From assembly GCF_003054445.1 (NCBI RefSeq), contig NC_042506.1, positions 1,991,501-2,055,500 on the forward strand: 64,000 nt of DNA, given 5' to 3'. Source of the DNA: Pichia kudriavzevii (taxonomy: Eukaryota > Ascomycota > Pichiomycetes > Pichiales > Pichiaceae). Of the stretch, positions 1-9,345 are shown piece by piece. Below the pieces are notes generated by a model that saw only the letters and a list, made by a program, of their open reading frames with translations, was not told the DNA's origin and ran no database searches. Each line of letters opens with the position of its first letter. Within the stretch, counting starts at the first letter, position 1. The position numbers and the translations under genes were made by a program.

Positions 1-1094
1 TACCTGAATAGCGGATTCTCATTGATCAATTTTAGTAGCTCACTTCTTGCTTCCAAATCTGCTCTTGCATTTAATATAATAGATCGGATAGACTTATCAA
101 CTTCATTGTCTTGTTCAGCCATACATTCATAGGTTCTGAAAATGGGATTTTCCTCGGTGAGAACTGGAGTATAACCTTCAAATTCATAATTAGAGAGAAA
201 AAAAGACATCATACCAATTGATGTGTGCTTTCTTGGTAATGAAGAGTGCCCTCCAGGGGTGACGATACTTACTTTTAAATCATGGTATCCCTTCTCACCC
301 GTCATTATCAAGCCATAATGACCACCAAACATCTCCGACATCATTGTCATACCTTCATCCATTATCAGATAGACCGAATCTTTTCCCAAATAATCGACAA
401 GATACTCACCAATCTTACGTGCTCCATTGAAGCCCGATTTCTCTTCGTCAAATCCAAAAGCAAATAGAACACCTCTTTGGAAATCACTCTTGCCATCGGA
501 TATCCTCAGCTCCATTGCCTCCATTAACCCAACTAGTAGATTCTTACAATCAGATGAACCACGGCCGAATATCTTCTCCCCATCATAATAACCTCCCCAC
601 GGATCGATATTCCAATTCTCAATTGTACCTATGGGGACGGTATCTTGATGTGCATTCAACATTATCGGTTTCAAACTTGAATTACTTCCTTTAAACTCAA
701 AAACTAACCCCCACTCATTGATGGTATGGACAATTGCCTTTTCATAAACTAAAGGGAAATTTTCTTCCAAATATTTATGAAAATTGGCAAATTTGGAATA
801 GTCTTCCACATCATCGTAGACAGTTGTATCAACTTGGATTGACTTGGAAAAAACTTCCACAGAGTGGTTTCTGTATGCATCATCATGCAAAATCCATTGT
901 ATTTTTTCATGCTCTTTTATTGGTCTTTTCTTAGATTTGGGACACTTTGGTACGGAATTAATTGCTTTGGAGGGTTTACTGGACTTGAGGCACCAAACCG
1001 CTAGAGAATTTAAGGCTAGGATAATTGTTAGAATAGCGGATATGGTAAAATATCTAAACTTGATAGATTTTGGCTTTTTTATATTTAAGCTCAT
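1..1094 (-). CDS. Carboxypeptidase S-like vacuolar M20 metallopeptidase (partial, runs off left edge)
   Basis: The frame is open from ATG at 1094 to the window edge, giving about 364 N-terminal residues of a roughly 550-residue protein. A hydrophobic segment near residues 14-35 fits the type II membrane anchor of yeast Cps1, which is delivered to the vacuole and cleaves C-terminal residues from short peptides to release amino acids for nitrogen use. M20 family hallmarks appear in order: NAHQDTVP (His and Asp metal ligands), GRGSSDCKN, GFDEEKSG (catalytic Glu plus ligand), MDEG, GEKGYHD and GGHSSLP. It lies head-to-tail with a second paralogue that starts at 3230, with about 500 bp between them. 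The C-terminal metal-ligand histidine lies beyond the window, so completeness cannot be judged. Confidence 0.9.
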   Translation of the reverse strand, partial: MSLNIKKPKSIKFRYFTISAILTIILALNSLAVWCLKSSKPSKAINSVPKCPKSKKRPIKEHEKIQWILHDDAYRNHSVEVFSKSIQVDTTVYDDVEDYSKFANFHKYLEENFPLVYEKAIVHTINEWGLVFEFKGSNSSLKPIMLNAHQDTVPIGTIENWNIDPWGGYYDGEKIFGRGSSDCKNLLVGLMEAMELRISDGKSDFQRGVLFAFGFDEEKSGFNGARKIGEYLVDYLGKDSVYLIMDEGMTMMSEMFGGHYGLIMTGEKGYHDLKVSIVTPGGHSSLPRKHTSIGMMSFFLSNYEFEGYTPVLTEENPIFRTYECMAEQDNEVDKSIRSIILNARADLEARSELLKLINENPLFR

Positions 1095-1595
1095 TCTTTT
1101 ATTATGAATTGGTTACCAAACATACAATTTCTTTGGAGGAGCCCCTCAATGTCAACATAGTAACAACATTATCAGAAGCCACCAACAGCAAGTAACTACC
1201 ATTTTTTACCACTTTGGCCGTCTCGGCCGAAAGGTGTTTTATTTATCAGTTTATTTGCAGTCCCATCATAACTTACACCAGCTCGCAACAGTATATTCAA
1301 AAAGATCATAACTTTAGCCAACAACTGACACATGTAAAGTCACTATTTGTTTTAAAGCTGTAATTATAGTCTATTACAGGAAAATCAGAAATGAAAACCA
1401 TTCGGAGCATCAATTTTACAAAATTTAGAAGTATGTTAGATGGTCGGATAAGATATCCACCTAGCCACCTATTAGGAAATCTTCAATAAAATCCTAATAC
1501 TTCAGAAAGCTTCCGTTAGTGATTTCATTTTCTCGTATCTAAGTCAAAAATGTTTAAAGCTATAATAGTCTACAAAACATCCACTATATATTTTT
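1095..1595. promoter_or_regulatory. Intergenic region upstream of the first carboxypeptidase S-like gene, with GATA-type motifs
   Basis: This 501-bp stretch has no credible gene. It serves as 5' DNA for the gene ending off the left edge and as 3' DNA for the paralogue to its right. GATAA-core motifs occur at 1169-1173 (TTATC), 1243-1247 (TTATC) and 1447-1452 (GATAAG). In yeasts such sites bind GATA factors of nitrogen catabolite repression, which suits a peptide-salvage enzyme. Whether they function here is inference. Confidence 0.4.
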
Positions 1596-3230
1596 TTAAC
1601 ATATACCTAGTATGTAGTTGTAATAAAAGGCAACGACTTGCATATGCGTCTCAATGTCAACATACTCGTTTGATCCATGCATATTTGCTTCAAACAAATT
1701 TGTGATTCCTGGTTGAACCCTATAGATATGATCCGTCAGCTTCCAGTAATGTCTCGTATCAGTATTACCTTGCATTGATGTTGGAGAAATGATATATGTT
1801 GAATTCTTGAGTTTTTCCGGATAAACTTCTTTTTCGTAGAAAGTTCTAATATAGCTGGTTAGTCTGTTCCATTTGTCATCATAAGCTGGAGTGATGGGTG
1901 CTGGCAACATATCCCCATTTTTCTCGAGTTGGCCTATCTTGATAACACCATTCTTCGTGGCAGGGATGATCTCCACATTATTCACAATCAACCCAACGTT
2001 GGAAAATTCAGCAGCAGGAACTGCATGCTTTATTGCTTTTTCCCAGATAGTATCAAAAGTATCACCAATAGTAATTCTATGGTTTATTATTGCCGTCGCA
2101 TTTGGTGGTAAGGAATTGTATTTCTCACCTCCATATATAACGTCAATGGCCTGTGAGGTTCTAATAGTATATTCGAAAAGCTTGATTTTTTCCAGCTTCC
2201 GAACAATAAATCTCTTTGCAAGTTCATTTGCCCTTGAAAGCTTTAGCAAGATGTCTTTTAAAGAGAACTTGCTACTTGGATGATGCTCAGCGTTACATTC
2301 TAAAAATTTCAACATTGGACTACTATTAGGTAAACTAGCTGGAAACTTATCTCTTTCGTAGGACTCTAAAAATCTCGACAATATTCCGATCGACGTTGTA
2401 TCTCTTGGATTGGATGAATGTCCACCGGGGGTAGTTACTTCAACCCTCATATCCATATACCCTTTTTCTGATGTAACAATAGGTCCAAAAAATGTCCCTT
2501 TCAATTCAAGAAACATTGGTGCACCTTCATCAATAATATGGTCTATGGTATTAGGACCGTATTGCTCAAGTAAATATTCACCAATCTTCTTTGCTCCCAT
2601 ATTTCCCGAAATTTCTTCGTCAAAGCCAAATGCAAGTTTGAATCCACGTTGAAATTTATGGTCTGGATAATCTGTAAAGATTGTCTCCACTGCATTCATC
2701 AATCCCACAAGAAGACCTTTGACGTCATTTGTGCCTCGACCATAAACTCTTTTATCGTCATAGAATCCGCCTAATGGGTCAAATTTCCATTCCTTTATAT
2801 CACCGAGAGGAACTGTGTCTTGATGCGCCATGAACATTGCAGGTTTGAGAGCTGGATTTTCACCTTCAACCTCAAATAGTAACCCATACGTATTGATTTT
2901 GGTAACTTTTGCCTTTTCGAAAACAATTGGAAACTCAGTTTCCAAATAATTGTGAAATACTTCAAACTTTGTGAAGTCATTCATTTTCTCATCAATGGTC
3001 GTGTCAATCTGAATAGCTCTTGAAAACCTATCCAATGTCTTCTTTCTAAACGCAGAGTCATGAAGAATCAATTGTGTTTTCTCATGATTTAGAGTATCAA
3101 CAAATTCAGGCAATGGGCATAATACCTCCTTTGAGTATAGAGGTTTGAAATTTAGTGCACTCGGATATTGGTACACCAAAATCGAGAAGATGATGACAAT
3201 TAAAGCGTTTGGCAGCCAGATAGGACCCAT
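1596..3230 (-). CDS. CPS1: Carboxypeptidase S-like vacuolar M20 metallopeptidase (CPS1 family)
   Basis: 544 residues from the first ATG at 3230. The open frame runs 25 codons further upstream, but only from a TTG. A hydrophobic anchor sits at about residues 6-22, preceded by a very short tail, as in type II Cps1. The M20 signature is complete: MAHQDTVP near residue 135, GRGTNDVKG, GFDEEISG, DEGAPM, SEKGYMDM, GGHSSNP, RTSQAIDVIYGG, INHRI, GNTDTRHYW and the C-terminal MHGSNEYVD carrying the last metal-ligand His. The family removes C-terminal residues from peptides in the vacuole lumen. A tandem paralogue lies directly downstream on the same strand. The symbol denotes the family; which of the two copies is the true CPS1 orthologue cannot be decided from sequence alone. 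Confidence 0.88.
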   Translation of the reverse strand: MGPIWLPNALIVIIFSILVYQYPSALNFKPLYSKEVLCPLPEFVDTLNHEKTQLILHDSAFRKKTLDRFSRAIQIDTTIDEKMNDFTKFEVFHNYLETEFPIVFEKAKVTKINTYGLLFEVEGENPALKPAMFMAHQDTVPLGDIKEWKFDPLGGFYDDKRVYGRGTNDVKGLLVGLMNAVETIFTDYPDHKFQRGFKLAFGFDEEISGNMGAKKIGEYLLEQYGPNTIDHIIDEGAPMFLELKGTFFGPIVTSEKGYMDMRVEVTTPGGHSSNPRDTTSIGILSRFLESYERDKFPASLPNSSPMLKFLECNAEHHPSSKFSLKDILLKLSRANELAKRFIVRKLEKIKLFEYTIRTSQAIDVIYGGEKYNSLPPNATAIINHRITIGDTFDTIWEKAIKHAVPAAEFSNVGLIVNNVEIIPATKNGVIKIGQLEKNGDMLPAPITPAYDDKWNRLTSYIRTFYEKEVYPEKLKNSTYIISPTSMQGNTDTRHYWKLTDHIYRVQPGITNLFEANMHGSNEYVDIETHMQVVAFYYNYILGIC

Positions 3231-3930
3231 CAGTTGATAGTTATTACAGCTCAGTACATATAACCCAAATAAAGCTAAGTTTCTAGGAATAGAGACAGTT
3301 TGCAAAACAGGTATAGTGCCAAGTTTCTTTTCTGAACCAATTTACACGGAAAATTGCTTGGCCGCATGAATATACAATTTTGAAAATCTTCTTTGCTTCT
3401 ACGCATTATTTTTTTTTTTTCTATGCGAGTGCAGTGTATAACCATTGTTGTCCAATTGCGATAGAATAAAAAATGACATTAAAAGTACTGGGTGGGTTCC
3501 ATCTTTGATGAGTCATTCACAGCCTCCGAAGCTGCTCAGACGATCCACATGTGTTATGTTACAGTTGGCATGCTGGTAATTCCAAGTTCGGGCGGAAATT
3601 TTGCAATGCAAAGTTTTATGTGCATAATGTATATATAGCTGAGTAGGGGACTTTGATACTAAGACAAAAAAAAGTTGAATCGCAAAGAGAGTAATTTCTA
3701 TACAGCCGTATCTCGTGCCACAAAGTTTAAAGGATAGTAAGGTTCAGTTATACTGAAGTTGTTATTAAAACTCAAGATGGCTGTTTTCGTAGCTTCAGCA
3801 TTTGATATGCGACAGCGCTTTTTTTTACAACGATAATATAGGGCAAGTTGATATTCCTCTTGTTTCAATAAGTTATATAATACATGGTGTGACGGTGGTA
3901 GTGCACAAAATATACAAATTATGAATTCAG
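3231..3930. other. Intergenic region between MSC2 and the CPS1-like gene
   Basis: About 700 bp containing the 3' end of MSC2 transcription and the promoter of the downstream carboxypeptidase gene (both transcribed leftward). It holds short poly-T runs and one GATAA core at 3832-3836. I see no RNA gene or spliced exon. Confidence 0.5.
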
Positions 3931-6273
3931 TTAAAAGGTACTAAAGACACCTTCTTTTCGACACCAACATTCGTCTATTTCATTCTCCAGTTGTAAATAA
4001 AACGTGTTGATTATGCTGCTCTTTTGGAACATGCGATCGATTTTGGTCTTTATTTGAAGTTCGTTCTCAGTCCGATAGTATTGAACATGTAGATATCCAA
4101 TCAATGAGGAGTTAGGGCCGTCCTGGGGCCAGAATCGTGGTGTTGTATATGACTTTACTCCCGGAACATTTAGGACACCTTCAAGGAGACTCTTCAGTTC
4201 GGTTTCAGTATCACTGTTCAACGAAAGTAACAAACTGGATGATGATGACTTAATCAATGGGATAGCAGAAACAAAAATCAAGGTAGCAATCAAAATCGAA
4301 GTGAGTGGATCTACAAAATTCCACCCTGTAAGTTTGATTATTATGGTGGAAATAATAACACCAACCGAACCCAGAGTATCGGCCATAATATGAAGAAAAA
4401 TACCATGCATATTGTCATCGTCGTGTATATGGGTATCTGTATGTTGATGTTGACAGCTGGAAACCTCTACATCGGATTCCTTCAGATGCTCAAGATTAAA
4501 AGTAACCTTATGTATTTCCTTATCGTCATCATGTGAGTGTTCGTCCTTTTCGTGCTTATGAGAGTGTCCACTGTGATTTTCACTGTGAGAATGTTCGTGT
4601 TTATGATGATCGGAATCGTTACTGTCGGCATGCGCAGATGAGTTCTTGGTGTCATGCGAGTGTTTTTCTTTGTTTTCATGATTATGGTTGCAAGTGTGAT
4701 CCTCAATGTGGCTATGTCCGTGAGAGTGGCTGTGTCCGTGAGAGTGGCTGTGTCCGTGAGAATGATCATGGCCATGGTTAAATGCAAAGATACCTACTAA
4801 ATTAACCAAGAATCCTAACGTACTGACAATCAAGAGTTCGGTAGTGTTTTCTAAAGTGACCGGATTGAAAAACCGTTGAATGGACTCGTTAAAAATACCA
4901 AAAACAATACCGAGAAGCAATGATCCATTTGTAAAGCCTGATAACGTGCCTATTCTGGCTAAACCAAAAGGATACTTATCGGTAGGGTGCTTGGCGTTGT
5001 GTTTGCTGATTACAGACGCCATTAAGCCTAAGAACAACGACATGCAATCAAGGAGCATATGAAGAGAGTCGCTCAACAAACTCAAAGATCTGGATCTAAA
5101 AGAATACAACAATTGGATAAACATGAAGGCAATGTTTAGCAACAAAAAGTTGAAGATCGATTTAGATTCTTCAGAATTCACCAACTGCATGAACAAGGAG
5201 AAGAAGGTGACGTTTGTTTCGTCAGCAAAAGTACCGTTATCATTCAAAAAAGCTGGCCTTTTCTTTATTTGAAGATCTTTGATCCTGATGAGGAAGATTG
5301 ATAAGATGCTAAAGACAAGCGAAAGAGCATGGTTTCTAAAAAAATCGGTGAATTGAACCGCAAAGACGAAATCCGGGGCAACACTTTCATTTAGAAAAGT
5401 GATAACTAGGATAAACAAATTTAAAATGCAATAGTTCACTTTGTAGCACTGTAGGATCAGGTCGGTATTGATGATGTCATTTAATAAGCTTGAAACTTTC
5501 AAGGAATCGATCTTCTCGTTCTCAAACTGGCTACAAATCAAAATAAACAGCGAACCAATTGAAATCAATAGCATCTTGAAATTGTAGACATCCACATACT
5601 TATATGTGATCATGATGAAACTCAATCCAATAATGAAAATATGCATTCTACTGGACAATGATATGTTCGAAGGACCTGTGGTAGTTGGCCTGACTTCATC
5701 TGGTTCATATGAATCCTTAGAGAAAAAACATGGGACCGCTAAGGAGAAATATCCAATTATAGTCTCTGTCATGCTATTTCCGGCATAGTAATCTTGCAAT
5801 AGATCGAATGTTACCGAAGCTAGAAAAACGAATTGAAGCTGATACTTCTCGTAGAATAATATGGCATGGCTTTTGTCCGACACTTTGTAGTTATTCTCCA
5901 TCTCAAACGATCTATGGAACGACTTCTTCACCTTTTTGTTGAGAATTTGAGACACCACCAACAAGGAAACCACGCGTATTGGTCCTAGATATGAATTAGC
6001 CAAAAACAACAGAACCAACGGAGACCACAGGTACAACATGTTCCCCAAAACGTCTCCCTTCGCATCAGTGTGGTCTTCCCTGGTATGTCCAAAAATCATC
6101 CTCAAGATAACTTTCACTATGACCATCACCATGGAGGAAAACAGTATAGCTTGGAGCAAGTTCAATATTAGGTATGACGTTACATCGAGTTCGGATGTAG
6201 TCACCGTAAGTGTCAATGACACAAACAACGTCGGGAGGGCTAGCAACAACGGCGCCAAATCAATCAGAGTCAT
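3931..6273 (-). CDS. MSC2: Msc2-type ER zinc transporter (cation diffusion facilitator)
   Basis: 780 residues, close to yeast Msc2 (about 724). Msc2 pairs with Zrg17 to move zinc into the ER and supports secretory-pathway folding. The long hydrophobic N-terminal half has several membrane spans. It is followed by a canonical CDF domain with the two HxxxD zinc sites (HMLLD near residue 407 and HIMAD near residue 628). Between them, at about residues 495-600, lies a loop very rich in His, Asp and Ser, with tandem HGHSHS units. The extended N-terminal membrane module separates Msc2/ZnT5-type proteins from short CDF transporters. ATG at 6273 is the first in frame. The last residues include a Cys-Trp-Cys, of unknown significance. 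Confidence 0.92.
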   Translation of the reverse strand: MTLIDLAPLLLALPTLFVSLTLTVTTSELDVTSYLILNLLQAILFSSMVMVIVKVILRMIFGHTREDHTDAKGDVLGNMLYLWSPLVLLFLANSYLGPIRVVSLLVVSQILNKKVKKSFHRSFEMENNYKVSDKSHAILFYEKYQLQFVFLASVTFDLLQDYYAGNSMTETIIGYFSLAVPCFFSKDSYEPDEVRPTTTGPSNISLSSRMHIFIIGLSFIMITYKYVDVYNFKMLLISIGSLFILICSQFENEKIDSLKVSSLLNDIINTDLILQCYKVNYCILNLFILVITFLNESVAPDFVFAVQFTDFFRNHALSLVFSILSIFLIRIKDLQIKKRPAFLNDNGTFADETNVTFFSLFMQLVNSEESKSIFNFLLLNIAFMFIQLLYSFRSRSLSLLSDSLHMLLDCMSLFLGLMASVISKHNAKHPTDKYPFGLARIGTLSGFTNGSLLLGIVFGIFNESIQRFFNPVTLENTTELLIVSTLGFLVNLVGIFAFNHGHDHSHGHSHSHGHSHSHGHSHIEDHTCNHNHENKEKHSHDTKNSSAHADSNDSDHHKHEHSHSENHSGHSHKHEKDEHSHDDDKEIHKVTFNLEHLKESDVEVSSCQHQHTDTHIHDDDNMHGIFLHIMADTLGSVGVIISTIIIKLTGWNFVDPLTSILIATLIFVSAIPLIKSSSSSLLLSLNSDTETELKSLLEGVLNVPGVKSYTTPRFWPQDGPNSSLIGYLHVQYYRTENELQIKTKIDRMFQKSSIINTFYLQLENEIDECWCRKEGVFSTF
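4710..4770 (-). repeat. 18-bp in-frame tandem repeat encoding HGHSHS units
   Basis: Nearly identical 18-bp units (gtgtccgtgagagtggct on the + strand) stand in tandem inside the MSC2 zinc-binding loop. The unit length is a multiple of three, so copy-number change would lengthen or shorten the His loop without shifting the frame. Confidence 0.75.
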
Positions 6274-6641
6274 AGTCTCCTGTTTAAGTGAATGTTTGAT
6301 TGAAGAACGCCAAATCCGTCTCGTGGAAAGAAACGTGTCTGTTTATTTTTTTTCTTCCGTACGAAGAAAAAGAAGACACATCAACTAGACTTTCAAGAAG
6401 TAAGACCCGTTAACCTTTGTGGTCCATAATTACAGGCGAGCTAATTTCAGCTGAAAAAAAAATAAAGACATGTTTTATTCTTTGTCGATTTATTATTTCT
6501 TTAGAGGTCTCTCCGTCAAGTCTGCTTTGTTTCATTTCTATACCTGCGTTTATATATATATATATATATACCTACATATGTGTATATGTATATGTGTACA
6601 CACTGACGCGTAACCGAATAGCAACGTTTTCATTCATATGA
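6274..6641. other. Intergenic region between the aminotransferase gene and MSC2
   Basis: This 368-bp gap holds the MSC2 promoter and the 3' flank of the leftward aminotransferase gene. A (TA)n run begins near 6551 and passes into TATG/TGTA repeats to about 6600. No gene is seen. Confidence 0.5.
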
Positions 6642-7964
6642 CTAGGCACGACCAACCTCTTTACATACATCCCCCCAGATATTTATTCCTTCGTCAATGT
6701 CTTGGGAACTCATATAACTCACGGAAAGACGAACACCGTGTTTGCCCCACTCTAGACTATCCCCGCTAACTTCGAAATTGTCGCCGGTCGCTAGTATAAC
6801 GCCTCTTTTGGCACATTCTTGGGCGATTTTCAGGTTGTCATATTCAGGAGGTAGTGTAACCCATGAGAAATAGCCGCCGTCCACGGGCGAAATCTTTGTT
6901 CCCCTGGGGAGATATCTCAAAACTGCACGTTTCAATGCGCTTGCTCTCTCCCGGTAAACATGGACGAAGTTGGATACAATGTTATCAATCTCTCCATTTC
7001 TTAAAAGTTCTCCAACAATTACCGTGTTCAAGTGTGAAGGCGTGCCTCCTGATAAGACAGCTCCTCCTGATGCCAATGCCAATGCCAAATGAGGTGTGGC
7101 GGTCTCCTGCCAGCCAACCCTTAAGCCGGGACCTACAATTTTGGAAAATGTGGCATTTGATATGACGTTGCCGTAGATTTCACCTTCAGGTAGTGTTTCT
7201 CTGTCCAAGTAGACCATCCGTTTATGGTATTCAAAACCATCGGTGCCTGCTTTGAAATCCAAAAGCTCGTAGACGTCATCACAAATTATTAGCATGTTGA
7301 ATTTTCTGGCGATGTTGATCAGCCTCAGCTTTGTCTCGAGAGATAGCGATCCCCCCTTTGGGTTGGAGAAAGTTGGGACCACATATAGGACGTAGTTGTA
7401 TATCTTCTTCATTGGTTTCCCCGGTTGTTGTGTCTTTGGAATATCCTCAGCGGTGATTGGTTTGGAGGGGGTAACCTTTTCGATCTGCTCCAATTCCGTC
7501 ACGAGGCTGTCAATGTCAATCTCACCGTTGTCAAACTCTGGAATCGCCTTTAACTTCCCCGAGTACCCATTGTCTATAAAGCATGAGTTGACCAAGAAAT
7601 AGGTGGGAGAGATAACGAAAATCCGTTTTGTGATATCGTTGAAAGGATAGGTGCATTGTAGTATTGCGTTTGCCAATCCAAATGAGGCACCGTTTGTGAG
7701 ATTTATACAGTTTGGATCTGTTGGCGCCTTGGCCTTGAACAAACGATCGTTCCACTGTGCCACTAGCGATCGTACTTCCAGGTTTCCCAAGTCGGGACCG
7801 TAGTTCATTGGATGTGTGTTCTCCCTGCCATCATAGTGAGCCATTGTTTTGGTGAAGGATCGAATAACGCATTGAGAGGCATGCAGAATCTCCCTCATGG
7901 GGAGAAGATCTGTAGAAGGGTGGCCCTTGAAGAAGTTGTATGGCGCTAGCTTCTGGTGTGACAT
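6642..7964 (-). CDS. PLP-dependent class I/II aminotransferase (YER152C/aminoadipate-type)
   Basis: 440 residues from ATG at 7964. The open frame extends 12 codons further, but only from GTG. The fold-type I aminotransferase pattern is clear: an N-terminal NFFKGHPS, the NYGPDLGNLEVR substrate/cofactor loop, TNGASFGL, YVVPTFSNPKGGSL, ICDDVYELLDF (Asp and Tyr that contact PLP) and ATFSKIVGPGLRVGW with the Schiff-base Lys at about residue 275. The C-terminal GVRLSVSYMS carries the carboxylate-binding Arg. The closest family I recall is the uncharacterised yeast YER152C and fungal 2-aminoadipate/aromatic aminotransferase-like proteins. The exact substrate cannot be read from sequence. No targeting sequence is evident, so it is probably cytosolic. 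Confidence 0.82.
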   Translation of the reverse strand: MSHQKLAPYNFFKGHPSTDLLPMREILHASQCVIRSFTKTMAHYDGRENTHPMNYGPDLGNLEVRSLVAQWNDRLFKAKAPTDPNCINLTNGASFGLANAILQCTYPFNDITKRIFVISPTYFLVNSCFIDNGYSGKLKAIPEFDNGEIDIDSLVTELEQIEKVTPSKPITAEDIPKTQQPGKPMKKIYNYVLYVVPTFSNPKGGSLSLETKLRLINIARKFNMLIICDDVYELLDFKAGTDGFEYHKRMVYLDRETLPEGEIYGNVISNATFSKIVGPGLRVGWQETATPHLALALASGGAVLSGGTPSHLNTVIVGELLRNGEIDNIVSNFVHVYRERASALKRAVLRYLPRGTKISPVDGGYFSWVTLPPEYDNLKIAQECAKRGVILATGDNFEVSGDSLEWGKHGVRLSVSYMSSQDIDEGINIWGDVCKEVGRA

Positions 7965-9345
7965 GGATATACCGTGTACGCTATACTGGATAATGTGCAC
8001 TCTGAAATGGTAGAATGTATTTATCTAATACCAATAATAGTTAATACGAGTAGACTCTCTTGCATACCCTATTCCACTCTCAGATATCTCCCACAATCGT
8101 TGAATTTTTGTCCATTTACCGCGCCGCTCCTATCAGAAATTTCCTCTTTAGGAAACCCCTGGAAAGCCAATGGCATACAATTACGGATCAACATTAGCAC
8201 TTGGCTCCTATGCTAGATATATCAACAGAAACGGATTGGACTAGGTAACGACCACATGGAGGAGGAAGTTGGCAGATAGGAGCATGTATATCGAGCATTT
8301 CCAGAATTGCCAATGAGACGAAGGCGCAACTAGATCTGCCAAGGTAAACCAGACATAAAACCCCCGTGGTTTGTTCACCCTACCACCATGGACAAAGCCA
8401 CATTATTTTTATTTTTTTTTTTGCAATAAACCCTCTCTTCTATATCCCTCCTATACCACGTGTAGACAACTTTTGATATACCACCAGCCATAGAGCTCGT
8501 CTCCAAAAGAGATTATCTCCTCCCACTTGAACTTATTCAGTGAGAGAAACACACTTAAAACACACACAGTTTTAGCTGAGCACACAAAAAAACACGGAAA
8601 ACCCTCGTGTCCCCTGCACAGCCTTGGAGTTGCTTGTCACGTCCGGCTCTTCCTCGCCGCGTCCCCCCTTTTTACCCCATTGGGAAGACACATCGAGCAC
8701 AAACAACCACAGCACGGACCTTTGGAGGTGTGGAAAATTTCACACCATCCCGAGGCAGCCATGACAACACATGTATTTTAAGTTCGGTATGTCTCTGTAA
8801 CATCTCTTTGCAAATACTAAAAGTCTCTTGTCTTGTCAATTGCTTATACATATGGGTATACTGTTTAAAGGAAGAGTAACTTGAAACGACAAAAGACGAA
8901 AAAAAAAAAAAAACAAAAAGTAAAACAATAAATAGCACCCGGTTAAATGTGGGTGGAATAAAATACAAAGTGACACCTGGTCAACATTTAAGAGTATACT
9001 GCAAATTCCATAATCCAGGCGTTCTGGAAAGCAAGACATTAGAAGAGGAAAGGGAAGGGAGAAGGAAATGCAAGTAAGAAAGGAAAAAGAAAAGAAAAGA
9101 AAAGCAGCAATCCGTCAGCTCACAAGATCTTGGCATGATTCGTAGCATACCATATATGAGAGGAAAGAGACTGTTGCAAAAGGGGGGGGAGGTAGAAGCA
9201 CAGGACACAGGACCAGTAAAGTTAGAAAATAAGGAAAGAAAAGAGAAGGGGGTGAACAGAGTTCATAGGAAAGCAATTTCTAAGACAAAAAAAAAAAAAA
9301 GCAAACACAAACTGATAGAAAGTAAAGCAGAGAGGAAAAGCGTGT
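7965..9345. other. Long intergenic region (1.4 kb) without a recognised gene
   Basis: The stretch lies between the 5' end of the aminotransferase gene and the 3' end of KNS1, both on the minus strand. It contains a CACGTG E-box at 8457-8462, a C-rich and relatively GC-rich block near 8590-8760, and a strongly purine-biased + strand from about 9040 to 9340. Open frames of up to 98 codons occur but show no domain, periodicity or plausible start context. A GTATGT at 8787 with a TACTAAA-like motif downstream does not join usable exons. A non-coding transcript is possible, but nothing identifies one. Confidence 0.45.

Noticed and set aside
8787-8870. GTATGT and TACTAAA as a possible intron
   Set aside because: Upstream frames hit a stop before the donor or are only five codons long, and the frame after any nearby AG stops at once.
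8527-8968. Several 84-98-codon frames on both strands
   Set aside because: They overlap each other, lack domains and have no supporting start context or splice partners.
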